Shown here: positions 45,500 through 56,682 of the stretch, piece by piece
Layout: every line of letters starts with the position of its first letter
How positions within the stretch are numbered: position 1 is the stretch's first letter
From: Plasmopara viticola
Lineage: Eukaryota; Oomycota; Peronosporomycetes; Peronosporales; Peronosporaceae
Reading direction: 5' to 3'
DNA: 64,000 bases
Assembly: GCA_001695595.3 (NCBI GenBank)
Contig: MBPM02000003.1
Coordinates: 1,488,001 to 1,552,000 of the forward strand
Position numbers and translations under genes: made by a program
Notes under the pieces: model-generated
What the model was told of the DNA's origin: nothing
Seen by the model: the letters and a program-made list of their open reading frames with translations, nothing else
Database searches by the model: none

Positions 45500-48400
45500 T
45501 GAAGCCAATAGATTCGCCCTCATAAATCTATTGTCTTTGGCTTGTGTGGATGAACAGGCCTCGCGCCTCAATAAAAAATACGCGGTGGCTCTCTTGTGCT
45601 AGAGTTTTGACACCGGACATTCATGCCTCTGTGCCTAATCTAGTGAAAATTGGCGCGATTGCACCCATATCTGAGGCACCTCACACGGTGATCACAATGG
45701 ACACGATCATTGAATGTCTTGCTATTTGAGGTAGAAATCCCGGTTATCGCTCAACTGTGTGCCGAAAGCGGGCGCACATGTTGGCTCAGGTGGGACCACA
45801 TGTTTCGGTACCTTCCGAGCTTCCCCAAGACAAATGTGCAAAGAATGTTTGGGTCAAGGTCTTACTGGTTAGGTCAAAAATTTGATGTGTTCAACTGCAG
45901 CCAGACCTTCTGGCTCTTGATAAACTTGTATGTCACTAGGCATGAATCAAAGTAGCAATCGCTAGCCTTCAGTCCAGTGAATACTCCGCGCACTCCGTAC
46001 TCAGGAGTGAAAAGCAGTTTTGCGACTGTCGTGCTTGTCGGTGCTTTCACCGAGAAGCTAACTTTGTGAGGACTATTGAAAATATCGTTTGACTTGGTGA
46101 ACCACATTGTGTACCGCGAGGAGAACTATCACTTCCGTACTAATAAGAGCACATCCGCTACAAGAGACGACGGTCGAGAAAGAATTCCCACGAAAAGAAA
46201 ATCGCCAAACAGGGGCTCTTAACATACAAAACGATACAGTAGAGGCTCTCGAATTGCGATCAAATAGGAATCCTAGCTAAAAAAGGGGAGACTCTTACCT
46301 AACTTAATGGTCAGACAGGGGCTCTTTTAACGTCCGCACAAAATGCACGCGCGCCACCAGCACAAAAGGGAGAGTTATTAAGTATTTCGATGAGGTTGTT
46401 CCTAGTACAGCGACGAAAAATAGTTACACTCAAGATCAGACACAAGATAAAAAGAAGCGCATATTAACAACCGCACGAGAAGACGCAGCTGTTTGCAAAT
46501 GATCCCTTTCAGAATATTCACGTGATTCAGCACGTAGAGGGAGTGTAAATTGTAACCGCACATTAGAAGTCACGAGACCATCTGGCGCTAAGTCGCTCAG
46601 GTCTCTCGTGAAAGCACTTTCAAATTGGATTTAAGGCAAATGGCGTAGAGCAGCAAGGTTGATCACCAGGGTCGTGCAAGCAGTAGACAGCAGGATATTG
46701 CTGCCGCGACCACGGAAAGAAAAATCGAAGTCTTTGCACCAAAAGCATTTTGCGGACACGCCAGCGAGATAGTGACTTCGCGACTCAGATAACGGCCAAA
46801 TATACAGTGATCGGCACTGGAATTTTCTTGTGCATGTCACAAAATAATGTTGGATGCCTCAATTGTTCTTTTTTGACACTAAGTCAAAGCAATTGGTGAG
46901 TCATTTAAGAGCCGGATTGAGGCAGTTTATGTGCACGAGAGCATCTCTCACCGCACTAGAGATCAATATTTTGCGTGAAAAAGACTACAGGTGGGTAGCG
47001 CGTTTCCCAAGCTTCTAACAAGCCGAACAATGTCGCCATTCCAATTCAGGCTCTCGATTCTCGATAAGACATGGCTCTCAACTCTAAAGCCGACAGACGA
47101 TCACCCTCAGGTAATGAATAGGTCAACCGTATTTTTTTGGCAAAATCTTTCGGATTATGTTGAGATACACCTTTGTTTCGCCCGACTACATGGTGCTTAA
47201 TGTGCCGCACCCGATCCACGACTTCGAGCCGATACGTTTTGTAAACAGCCGCTCCGTAGTCGCTGTGCAACTAAAATATTCACAAAATTAAATTCAACAG
47301 CTTTTCTAATTCACGCGCGAGATCTGTCCGTGCGACAACCTCAAAAAGTTCATTTTGTGCATCCGATAACCTGATTATGAGCTACAAAATGAGCTAATAT
47401 GGCCTATGTGCAGATTCGTTGAACATGACTCTCATCCGTGCATGGCCAACAACAGACTAAATCGTGTCAGCGGCTCAGATCAACAAGTCATTTGCACAAG
47501 TACTCGAAGTACAACGCTTAACAGATCTAGCTATTATTGTCACAGCTGTAGAAGGCTGCTTGATGGTAGTGGGTACGATAAGCATCGAGCCACTTTCCAT
47601 GTCGTGGAGAAGGATTTGGCAGAGATAGCTATCTTGTCGCGTTTTTGTTACTCTCCTGTCGACTGTGACATAAGCGTATTCATTATCGGCAGCTCTCTAC
47701 TAACGTAAATCAAGAGCGCGTCGTGAGAAACCCGTTTCGACCGATAAAGCCAGCCGAGAGACATTTTATGTCTGCATCAAGCAGCTCCTCAATGTATGTT
47801 TCACTTAGACGTTATTGTACACTAACTTGGCACGCGTCATCGCATCTGATCCCCTCCTTCATCGACTTGAATCGGTAATCCCGAGTTTCGCTTCAACTTT
47901 CTGTGGGGACATTCGTCCCACAGCTACAAATTTTTGGGAAAAAATCCACAGTCTTAGCTAAAACACCTGTGCTCTTGGTTGTATCCATGTTTTCATCATG
48001 TACAGATTTAGCATCACATGGAGTGATGGTCAACCCGCTGATCCATTCTTAGGCTTTTGAGTGAGCAATCCGTAACTTATAAACGCGGCATCTCTTATCG
48101 TGAGATGGGCCACTTGTGACCTCTTTTACATATGAGTACGCAGTCATTTACGCACCGACGCTAATCTTGTGGCAAAACGAATTGAACTTTCAATAGAGTT
48201 TCTTCTGTATGACGCTTTTTACTCTGCAGTAGAAAAGCATAAAGTGCCGGCGATTTTTTTTAACCATCGGCGGACAGAGCCAAATACTTCCAAATACACT
48301 TCTTGGTGCGAACAAACTAGCGTCGCGTAATAAGACCATTCGAAGTTAATAGAAGCCTATAAACTAGGCATACTTACTTCAGCACAAACGCGCCCGCCAT

Positions 48401-50684
48401 TTTACGCCGGGCGACTTAAGCCTTTTCATCTTGATTGGATTCGAGATGTTCTAGCGGCACATACAGCAAGCAGCACTCTTAATTTATCTATCGCGCGAGA
48501 GAATAGTGCCTCACACACGCGAAAAGGTCTATCGATGGAGCACCAAAGTTGTGGTGCTTTGAAGGTAAAGCCGATCTAAATGTCGTGATTCAGCTGACGC
48601 TATTCAGTTCTGGGCATTGGATGCGTGAGCGTTGGTGAAAGCGAAAATATCACTTTCTGCCCTCCTTGCGAACTTCAAAACGCGTTTTTATTTTCTTAGC
48701 TAGCCAATATGCCTGTACCGCCGTTATAACCCTACGTCGTTGATAAACTTAAGCGGTGCCTCTTGCTGCTTCTTGAAGAGGAATCGTGACTACATAGTAA
48801 TTTGCAGACGATGATGCCAAATTTGAGTGGTTTCCATCTCGACAGAGTTCGCAGTTGCGTCGCTTTGAGTGGGAGGTTAGTTCGTTTTACTATAGATGGG
48901 TTCACCGGTGAGTCCGGAAAATCCATCCCAACTATTGCTCAGAAAAACGGGGACCAGAAGTACGATACACTTCTGTAGGTACATGATGTTCCGATTAGCG
49001 GTCATTAAGGCCAAGAAAAGAAATCCTTTTTTAGGTATTTTCGAGACTCCGGACCATTAGATTTGGACATGTCTTCTTGATTCGGACAGCACTTTATCTC
49101 CATTTCCAATTTAAAATTTTGTGCAGAAGGGCGGCATGCACATACACAGGTTGTTCGCCGCGTATGTAAGGGTCTGTAAAACCTGGCAAAAGGTCAAGCC
49201 CGCGACTCAAGCATCGGCTTTTGTATTGATCTTTTAGTATCGACAGACGGTTGTAGGATGCTCTCACTAGCCAAATCAAAGTGATTTCATCACAAAGACG
49301 GCCCTGGCATTGGATGTTATCAATAAGTATGGTTGTAATGAATTAATCTGTACGCCGTTTACCGTGATGAAGCAAGCTGCTGAAATGACATTCAAACAAT
49401 TGCTCGGGGGCTGTTGCAATATGTAGAGTCAACGAGCGTTTCTTAAGTAAGCTGCGGGCTATTGATTGCATGCTGGGGTATGGCGTGAGTGATCGATACC
49501 CGCATTCGGAATCAACACTTCCACCACCTGGCTTGACATTCTGCTAAAGTCGGTACATCTCGTATGTGGGTTGTTTCCGACCGATTAAGTGAGTATATTA
49601 TTCTTAGAACTTACAGACGTAAGGTTTTATATTGTAATATCCTAAACTTTTTCCAGTATAAAATTCAAGTGTTTAATACAAACGTGGTGATGTCAGTGCT
49701 CAAGAATGTCCCCATACCGGGTGCATACCACCCTGCGTCGAGCTTCCTACGACGCCAGTTTTATCTTTTGACGACGCACCTAAGGTGAAAGTCGCAGTAT
49801 AATAATTAGCGAATGTACTGTGAACAGTCATCGCATACTATACAACAAAACATGAGAATTCGCATGTACTGTTGTATTGTATAACATCATTTCTAAACAA
49901 AACACAGCAATAATCCAGAGGTTGTTGACACTCGATAAACAGAAATTCAAAACGCTCAAGCATAAACCTAACTTTTCGCCTCGCACTCAACCAATAGAAC
50001 TCATACCACTTTCATAAAAGCACCTTGTTTTAATAAGACTTATTTTTATCGTGGTGGCAAGCAAACGATCATATAAATCGAAAGATGAAGTGCTAAACTG
50101 GGACACGGTACGCTATGCGTTCCTATTCTTATAATCACTAGAATGCACCTAGTGTTCTCGTGAGCTTTACGATTGCAGAATCCCCGCCCGCTCTTTGTCT
50201 CGTCATAAACCTGAATTGATATCGCAAATGGTTGAACGTGAGACCGTAGAAGCTCCAATCGCACAAGTTGGCCGGTGCGAGAGCACGACCTTTTTCCACG
50301 GTATTAATCTTCGGACGCAACCGGTATTGACCAAGCGAGGGAGGAATACGAACAAGACGGTCTCACGAGTCTTTGTCATCTTAGACGGTAGGCATTGTGT
50401 TGAAAGAGCGAGGGAGTCGTATTCTTACGGTCGTCTGGTGTAGGGTACCTCTTTTACTTTCAGCACCCAGCCGCCACTGCTCCGTGCGGAGTCCTTTCCT
50501 TGCAAAATTCGGAATATTTCGTGCATTCTTACGCGTCGTCGGCAATGCTTGGCAACTTTTGCATTGAACTTCGAACGCCTTTACGAGTTTGGGGTACGTG
50601 ACTCAAAGAGTAAAACCCCATGATTCCAAATCTAATCTTCGATACTCAGGAACGCTTATACTCCATTTCCATGGATACACCCCG
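45500..50684. other. Gene-poor region left of the housekeeping island
   Basis: Only short, overlapping frames on both strands, up to 82 codons, none with a recognisable family. The last 300 bp must hold the promoter of the AGC kinase gene. Base composition becomes less AT-rich from about 50.1 kb. Confidence 0.4.
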
Positions 50685-53039
50685 ATGGCAATGCATGACA
50701 TCAAGCAGAAGATGAATGCTGCAGGTGCCAAGTCTCGTCAAAACGAATTCACTAGGAATGATCTTGAGGTTGAGAGTGGTCGCCGAAGCATGAAAGTACG
50801 AAAGCTGTCGCGGTTGATCACCCTGTCGAATCTCCTTCCGCAATGGGTTCGTCGAACTCGGGACACTCCTTGCAGCAGTATCAATGATTGCAGTGACGAA
50901 GACAATGGGTTGGGATTGGAGAGCGAGATTGAGTTGGAGTCCGCGAGTTCTCATGTCGACAATAACACTGTCATCTGTCGAGTCATGCAAGGGGCACGCA
51001 CGAGTTTGTATAAGGTCAATTGTCGAAGCCCAAGCGCCACGAGTGACCCCGTTAATATTAGCAACAATGTAGCAGAAACAACGAGTCAGAACAATTTACC
51101 TCGTGATCAAACCACTAGACTGTCGCTTTCTCAACGAATGCAGCCACGTCGTCAATTTAGGTTGGATAAGCTGGAGAGAGTGGTAGCCGAACAGGACATT
51201 AGTCCAAAGCATTGTCATGACTTATGTGTCAATGGATTTGTAGAGAATGCCAGTCGCAGTCTCTTTCACTTTATCTGGCCCCGAGAAGAAACTCAGCAGA
51301 TTCGCAAGATGCAGCAGTCAGTCGCTACGCGACGCTTCTCCGTACTGGTTCAGCGTACTCAGCAGCAGAGTTCCGATTCACGTCTTCGCTTCGTCTCGGC
51401 TTTGGAACCCTTTCGACATATTGATCCCGTCACGACGACAATGATCTGTCAATATACTTTGGCAGTACAAAACCATCAACATCAGCGATTGGCGATTGGC
51501 GTTGCTGACGCACAATCGCTTGGAGCTAAGAGTACGGCATTACCTACCGAATGTTTACGCTTCAATAGCGTCGTAAGACCCTGCACTGAAGCTGCGAAAC
51601 TACACAAGGTGCAAGAGAACGACAGTCAAATTCCGACAGTAGCGTTACTGCCGTCTGCACTTGAAATTGTCAAGACGGCACCACATCTTTCTGATTCGGT
51701 TACTTCAAGCACAACTCTCTCTGCACCTGTTGCAAGTCCCACTCCTATGAAGGCCGCGAAAAGTCCACTCAAACCACGCACTCGATTCTTGTCACCAACG
51801 TCGCTTGTGCATAAAGCAAAGGCCTTTGCGTCTTCCCCAGCATCTCGCGTCACGCCACCTGCTACAGCACCATCATCCGTTGTACAACATATTCGTCCAC
51901 CGTCACATTTAAAGAAGCATTCTGGGCCAGCACCCATGACCGACGTTCGACTGATTCAAGCTGTGAGTATTGCTGAGAGTTATAGTGGTGGATACATGCT
52001 CCGTCAGTACGAACCACTGAAAGTCATTGGACGTGGCGGTTTTGGCCACGTCATGGTAGCTCGACACTTGCCTTCAGGCTCGTTGGTGGCGATCAAAACG
52101 CTCAACAAGCGCGTCATTGCAGCACAGAACCAGATTGAACTGTCACGCGCCGAGAAGACCGTGTTGACGCGGTGTCGTGATCATCCGTTTATTGTCAAGA
52201 TGCACGCGTGTTTCCAGACTATCAATCACTTGCACCTCGTGCTCGATTACTGTCCAGGTGGCGAGCTTTTCTTCCACCTGTCGCAACACGGTCAATTTAC
52301 CGAATCCGTTGCGGCCTTTTACGTGGCCGAAGTCCTCTTGGCTTTGGAACACTTGCATCAACATGACATTATTTATCGGGACCTTAAACCCGAAAACATT
52401 TTGCTCGATCAACAAGGGCACGTCCGTCTTGCTGACTTTGGACTGTCGAAACCAGACGTCGACGACTGGACACTTGCTTTGACGTTCTGTGGCTCGAAAG
52501 ATTACATTGCTCCTGAAGTGCTGGCACTGAATGAATGTTCTTCGGCCGCTTCCATTCGAGGCTATGGCAAGACGGTGGATTTCTGGGCTCTTGGTTGCAT
52601 GTTGTATGAGCTTCTGACGGGCCATCCCCCCTTCTACGCGGCTACTAGTAGAACGCAATTGTATGCAATGATCATGGAGGGTGTCGTGTCGTTTCCAGCC
52701 ACGATGAGTGACGAAGCGCGCGACTTGATGCAGAACTTACTGCAAATTGATCCGCAGAAACGACTGGGAGCACGCCAAGCAGGAGGTGGGGGCGTGGCGG
52801 CAATCAAGCAACATGCATTCTTTGCCAAACATCACATTGATTGGACAAAATTGCTCCATCGAACCCTGCATGCCCCGCCCCTTCGACCTCGCGCGGGAGC
52901 CTTTGTAAACTTTGATGCCGAATTTACGTCAATGACTTTGAAGGGGATTGATAACATGGTCAAGTTTCCGGACAAAATTCCGATGGAGTACCAACTTTTT
53001 GATAATTTTAATTGGGAACCCCCGAAAAGGCAACCGTAA
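50685..53039 (+). CDS. AGC-type serine/threonine kinase with long N-terminal extension
   Basis: The first ATG in frame is at 50685, giving 784 residues; a second ATG follows two codons later. Residues 1-435 are low in complexity and Ser/Thr-rich, without a PH, C1 or C2 domain that I can see. The kinase domain (about 442-710) has GRGGFGHV, AIKTLNK, the catalytic loop YRDLKPEN (about 564), DFGLSK, and the activation segment TFCGSKDYIAPE, typical of the AKT/PKA/S6K group. An AGC tail follows, ending LFDNFNW (residues 772-778) at the hydrophobic-motif position, where Asn replaces the usual Ser/Thr. Activation therefore probably depends on a PDK1-type kinase acting on the segment around TFCGSKDY without hydrophobic-motif phosphorylation. 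Upstream signals and substrates are unknown. The gene converges on RPT6, with only 90 bp between the stops. Confidence 0.92.
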   Translation: MAMHDIKQKMNAAGAKSRQNEFTRNDLEVESGRRSMKVRKLSRLITLSNLLPQWVRRTRDTPCSSINDCSDEDNGLGLESEIELESASSHVDNNTVICRVMQGARTSLYKVNCRSPSATSDPVNISNNVAETTSQNNLPRDQTTRLSLSQRMQPRRQFRLDKLERVVAEQDISPKHCHDLCVNGFVENASRSLFHFIWPREETQQIRKMQQSVATRRFSVLVQRTQQQSSDSRLRFVSALEPFRHIDPVTTTMICQYTLAVQNHQHQRLAIGVADAQSLGAKSTALPTECLRFNSVVRPCTEAAKLHKVQENDSQIPTVALLPSALEIVKTAPHLSDSVTSSTTLSAPVASPTPMKAAKSPLKPRTRFLSPTSLVHKAKAFASSPASRVTPPATAPSSVVQHIRPPSHLKKHSGPAPMTDVRLIQAVSIAESYSGGYMLRQYEPLKVIGRGGFGHVMVARHLPSGSLVAIKTLNKRVIAAQNQIELSRAEKTVLTRCRDHPFIVKMHACFQTINHLHLVLDYCPGGELFFHLSQHGQFTESVAAFYVAEVLLALEHLHQHDIIYRDLKPENILLDQQGHVRLADFGLSKPDVDDWTLALTFCGSKDYIAPEVLALNECSSAASIRGYGKTVDFWALGCMLYELLTGHPPFYAATSRTQLYAMIMEGVVSFPATMSDEARDLMQNLLQIDPQKRLGARQAGGGGVAAIKQHAFFAKHHIDWTKLLHRTLHAPPLRPRAGAFVNFDAEFTSMTLKGIDNMVKFPDKIPMEYQLFDNFNWEPPKRQP

Positions 53040-53129
53040 AGAAAAAACCTCTAGAAATTTTTTTTCAAATTTAATGCTAGAAGAGTTTATCGTTAAATTT
53101 GCTTGCGGTCGAAATCGCACTGTAATAGA

Positions 53130-54581
53130 TTACTTCCACAGCTTGTTAATCGACATGTTTTGCTCCGAGTCTTTCTTCATGACTTTCGACACGGCCATTT
53201 CAAAATCTTCTTGTGTCACGTGGATTCGACGCTCACGCAGAGCAAACATGCCTGCTTCAGTGCACACGGCCTTACACTCGGCACCCGATGAAGTCGGCAT
53301 TTTCTCTGCAATCACCTTGAGATTAATGCCTCGCAACAAATTCATCTTTCTCGAATGAATGCGCATGATGTCAATGCGCGACTACATGAACACCATCAAA
53401 AATGCAATGAATCGTAAGAATAACAAATACCAACAATTTACCCGCTTTGAAAGACAGTATACGCACTCCTTCTGTCGGGTTTGGAAACTCGATTTTTCGG
53501 TCAATCCGACCGGGACGCAACAGTGCGGCATCTAAAATGTCGATACGATTGGTCGCCATGATGACTTTAATGTTCTGTGCTGGCTCAAAACCATCGAGTT
53601 GATTCAATAGCTCGAGCATCGTACGCTGCACTTCCGAGTCTCCACCGCCGCCTTCCATACGCGAGCTACCAATCGAGTCAATTTCATCCATAAAAATAAT
53701 GGACGGTGACGCTTCACGAGCCATGACAAAGAGCTCGCGCACCATGCGTGACCCTTCTCCAATGTATTTTTGCACCAGCTCAGCACCAGAGACGCGAATG
53801 AACGTACAGTCGGTATGATGAGCTACAGCACGAGCCAATAGCGTCTTGCCCGTACCAGGAGGTCCATACAGTAAAACTCCTTTGGGTTGGGCCACACCCA
53901 GAGCTTCGAAGAGCTCCGGATGCTTAATAGGCAGCTCAATCACCTCTTTAATTTCGCGAATTTGCTTGTCTAAACCGCCAATCATATCATACGTCGAGTC
54001 AGGTACCTTCTCCACCTTCATCAAGCTTACGAGCGGATCCACCTACGACAAAAAACGTATTAAAGTAAAGATCTTTGCGTCTCTTCAATATAATGTTTGA
54101 CAATTCGACGAGTTAGCAAGCGCACCTTGGTCGGCAAGATTTTGTGCAGCACATAGCTGTCATTGCGTAAGGCCACGCGCGTGTTGGGTGTGCACTTCGC
54201 AATGTCAATGGCCTTGTCGACGTCCACGACGTATTTGCCCTCGGGGTTGACTTTAACAAGCACCTTGGACTTGCCCATTTGCTTGACCACCTCGCCTACA
54301 TACGAGCCTGGCTCTTGTAAGAGCTGCAACTCTTCACGCAGCAAGCGAACTTCACAAAATATCCAAAAAAGCGGGACCGATCAGACTCCTTCATCTGATC
54401 AAAAGTGATTTAATCCATGCGTCCTACCTTTCGAGTTGAGCTCGTTGCGCTGCGCTTGGAGACGCCGTAAATTTTGCGTTTCATCGCGCACTGTCAGTTC
54501 CAGATGTTCGATCTTTTGCTCGTAATAGCTGGTGAGCCCTGCGCTGTCATCCACCGACGTCATCGCAACGTCTGCCGTCAT
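53130..54581 (-). CDS. RPT6: 26S proteasome regulatory ATPase RPT6 (PSMC5); exons 54581..54428, 54349..54126, 54042..53467, 53381..53130
   Basis: Four exons joined by GT-AG introns of 78-85 nt give 402 codons (401 aa; human 406). The protein starts with the N-terminal coiled coil ([27 protein letters not shown]), followed by the OB domain (GSYVGEVV ... [15 protein letters not shown]), then the AAA+ domain with Walker A GPPGTGKT, Walker [10 protein letters not shown], the second region of homology [21 protein letters not shown], and the C-terminal helical domain ending INKLWK. The ATPase ring unfolds ubiquitinated substrates and opens the 20S gate. All catalytic motifs are intact. The third splice ([17 protein letters not shown]) is fixed by the family pattern. 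It shares a short promoter region with SHQ1. Confidence 0.97.
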
Positions 54582-54736
54582 GATCAATTTATAGACAAGT
54601 TAGCGTAAATCTCCCCACTGGATCGCGCCATTCATTCGTATTTAACTCGTACACGACTGTACCTCGTTTTTGATGGGGTTTACATAATCGAGACTCTGGC
54701 TGGCGGCGAGTGTAGCCATCGAATACAGGTGCCGCA
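54582..54736. promoter_or_regulatory. Bidirectional promoter between RPT6 and SHQ1
   Basis: Only 155 bp separate the two divergent ATGs, so both transcripts must start here. CATTCATTCG at about 54630-54640 partly fits the oomycete initiator on the plus strand. No TATA box is seen. Confidence 0.6.
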
Positions 54737-56582
54737 ATGGTAGCAACGCCCAAGTTCCACGTGACGCAAGACGCCGCTTGGGTCTTTGTGCATGTACATG
54801 TACCATTCGTTCGTGTGTCAGACATGGAATTTTATGTGGATGGCGTCGCTTTCACATTTTACTGCAAGCCATACTTGCTCAAGTTGCACTTACCATTCGA
54901 AGTAGTGGACGACGAGCTCGCCAAGGCCGTGTACGACCCCAACAAGGTACATGAACCCATTACTTTGACATTCTTATGCGCATTGTAATTACAAGTGACA
55001 CGTAGGAGAATGGTACCATTGTGGTGCATTTGCTTAAGAAGGAACCTGGTCAGCACTTTCCAGACCTCGACCTGCTCACCAAATTGCTTCAGCCGCAGCG
55101 TCTACCCGCTAGCATTACAGCAAACAAGCAAGTGTAAGCATGAAATGTATAGTACAAGTCCTAAGTACATTGCAAAGGTGTTAATTTGCTCGTTTCTATT
55201 GCCACAATACCAGCAAAGCTCCGCTAATTGAAGTATTGGAATCGTCGAATACTGCCACAATTGACACCTTTCAAAAAGAAAATGACAATCTCAATGCACT
55301 AATCGATGGCAAGCAGCATGTTGCTGCTGGAATAGCATCCGTTCATCCCAAACAAACAGATTCAACGCTATTGCAACTCGAGCCATCAACCACCACTACG
55401 CCCGTTGACACAATTACGCTCGCCCCAGATCTAGCTGCTGGGTCATCTAGTGTTCAAATAACTGACCTCGCGCCATCGTACGGGTTCAACAATGCATACA
55501 GCAATTTTTTTCGCGTCTGGCACGGCGAAGTGAGCGAAATTCTATCGTTGCCTGATCCAGACAACACTCGGCCGGCACAGCGTCGTATTCTTCGTGAAAA
55601 GGCAGAGGAAGCGATGTTTGACATCGAGCGCTACCTCATGGACGTTGCAAACCAGCAGGACGATATATACTTTGAGCTAGCCATGTCGTACGAGCCCTTC
55701 TGGAGAAAGTTTCCCGTCTTGGCATCCGCTACTGTCACCCGAGCGAGCACAAGAGTGAAAGTGACAACGTCTCTGAATGAACAGATAGATTCGAACATTC
55801 AAAGCGTGAGTGACAGTATCAAATGCTTGGATCTGAATGTCCCGCCACTACGTACGTCATCGGTCACATTTACTGACACGGAACAAGAGTTGCTACTTCG
55901 TCTCCCACGCAAAGAGTTCTTGCTGCCAGCGGATAGCTTGGATGAGAAGCAGGTACTTGGCGGTCTTGTGGATATTCTCATCAGCTTTGCGTACGAGCAG
56001 TTGACGACGCAGGGCGATAGCGGAGTGGAATCCACGTGGACGATAAGCATTTTAAGCCCGACACTGTCGTGGCTCGATTCAAATGCCGATCTGCGCGCCG
56101 TCGTACGCTCAACAGTACGCCGCATGATAACCTATCCGTTCTTGAGGCAGTACGACCTCGCCGTGCGCTGTGTACAGGAGGCAAGTGACATTTTAAAGCG
56201 TGGCAAGCGAGTTGTACTTCGAGCATTATTGACGCTCTACCGGATCGTCGAAAAGTCAGAGACACAATACCTGCTCAATGCACTTTATATTCAAGACTAC
56301 TGTGTATGGATTCAGTCTGTCATGAACGAACGGCTGCAGCAGGTAAGCATCGAGCTAGACGCCCACATCGCTGCGTTTACGAAGAGCGAAACAGGGTGGG
56401 CGTTGGAAGAACTCGAACGCAGCCTTATCGAGTCTGACCATGAGCACGACAGTGAAACATCGGAGTCTCAAGGCACATCTTCGGGCGAAGAAGAGCCGAT
56501 CAGTATTAACGATGTACGAGACGAAACGTTTGGCCACAAAAACGAGCACAGAATAGACACGACGCACGCCGTGTATAATTAG
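54737..56582 (+). CDS. SHQ1: SHQ1, H/ACA snoRNP assembly chaperone; exons 54737..54946, 55006..55133, 55214..56582
   Basis: Introns of 59 and 80 nt (GTACAT and GTAAGC donors) join in frame for 569 codons (568 aa). Residues 1-110 form a CS/p23-like domain (VRVSDMEFYVDGVAFTFYCKPYLLKLHLPFEV ... GTIVVHLLKKEPGQHF), as in human SHQ1. After a variable Thr/Ser-rich stretch comes the SHQ1-specific helical domain (YGFNNAYSNFFRVWHGEVSEILSLPDPD ... RRILREKAEEAMFDIERYL, then YEPFWRKFP). SHQ1 binds dyskerin/Cbf5 before RNP assembly and so supports pseudouridylation and telomerase RNP. The acidic Ser/Glu-rich tail is also seen in relatives. The identification is firm. The first intron acceptor follows GTAG in ACACGTAG. 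Confidence 0.95.
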
Positions 56583-56682
56583 TTGAGTGAGGACGCAGCC
56601 AGAAATACAGCGCTCGTGTAATAAGACTAGATTGCTTTTTCTCCTGTCTTCTCAGTGCGCCATTTGTGTATGCAAGCAATAC

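Noticed and set aside
52143..52658. 171-codon frame antisense to the AGC kinase
   Set aside because: It lies wholly within the conserved kinase domain on the other strand and has no motif of its own.
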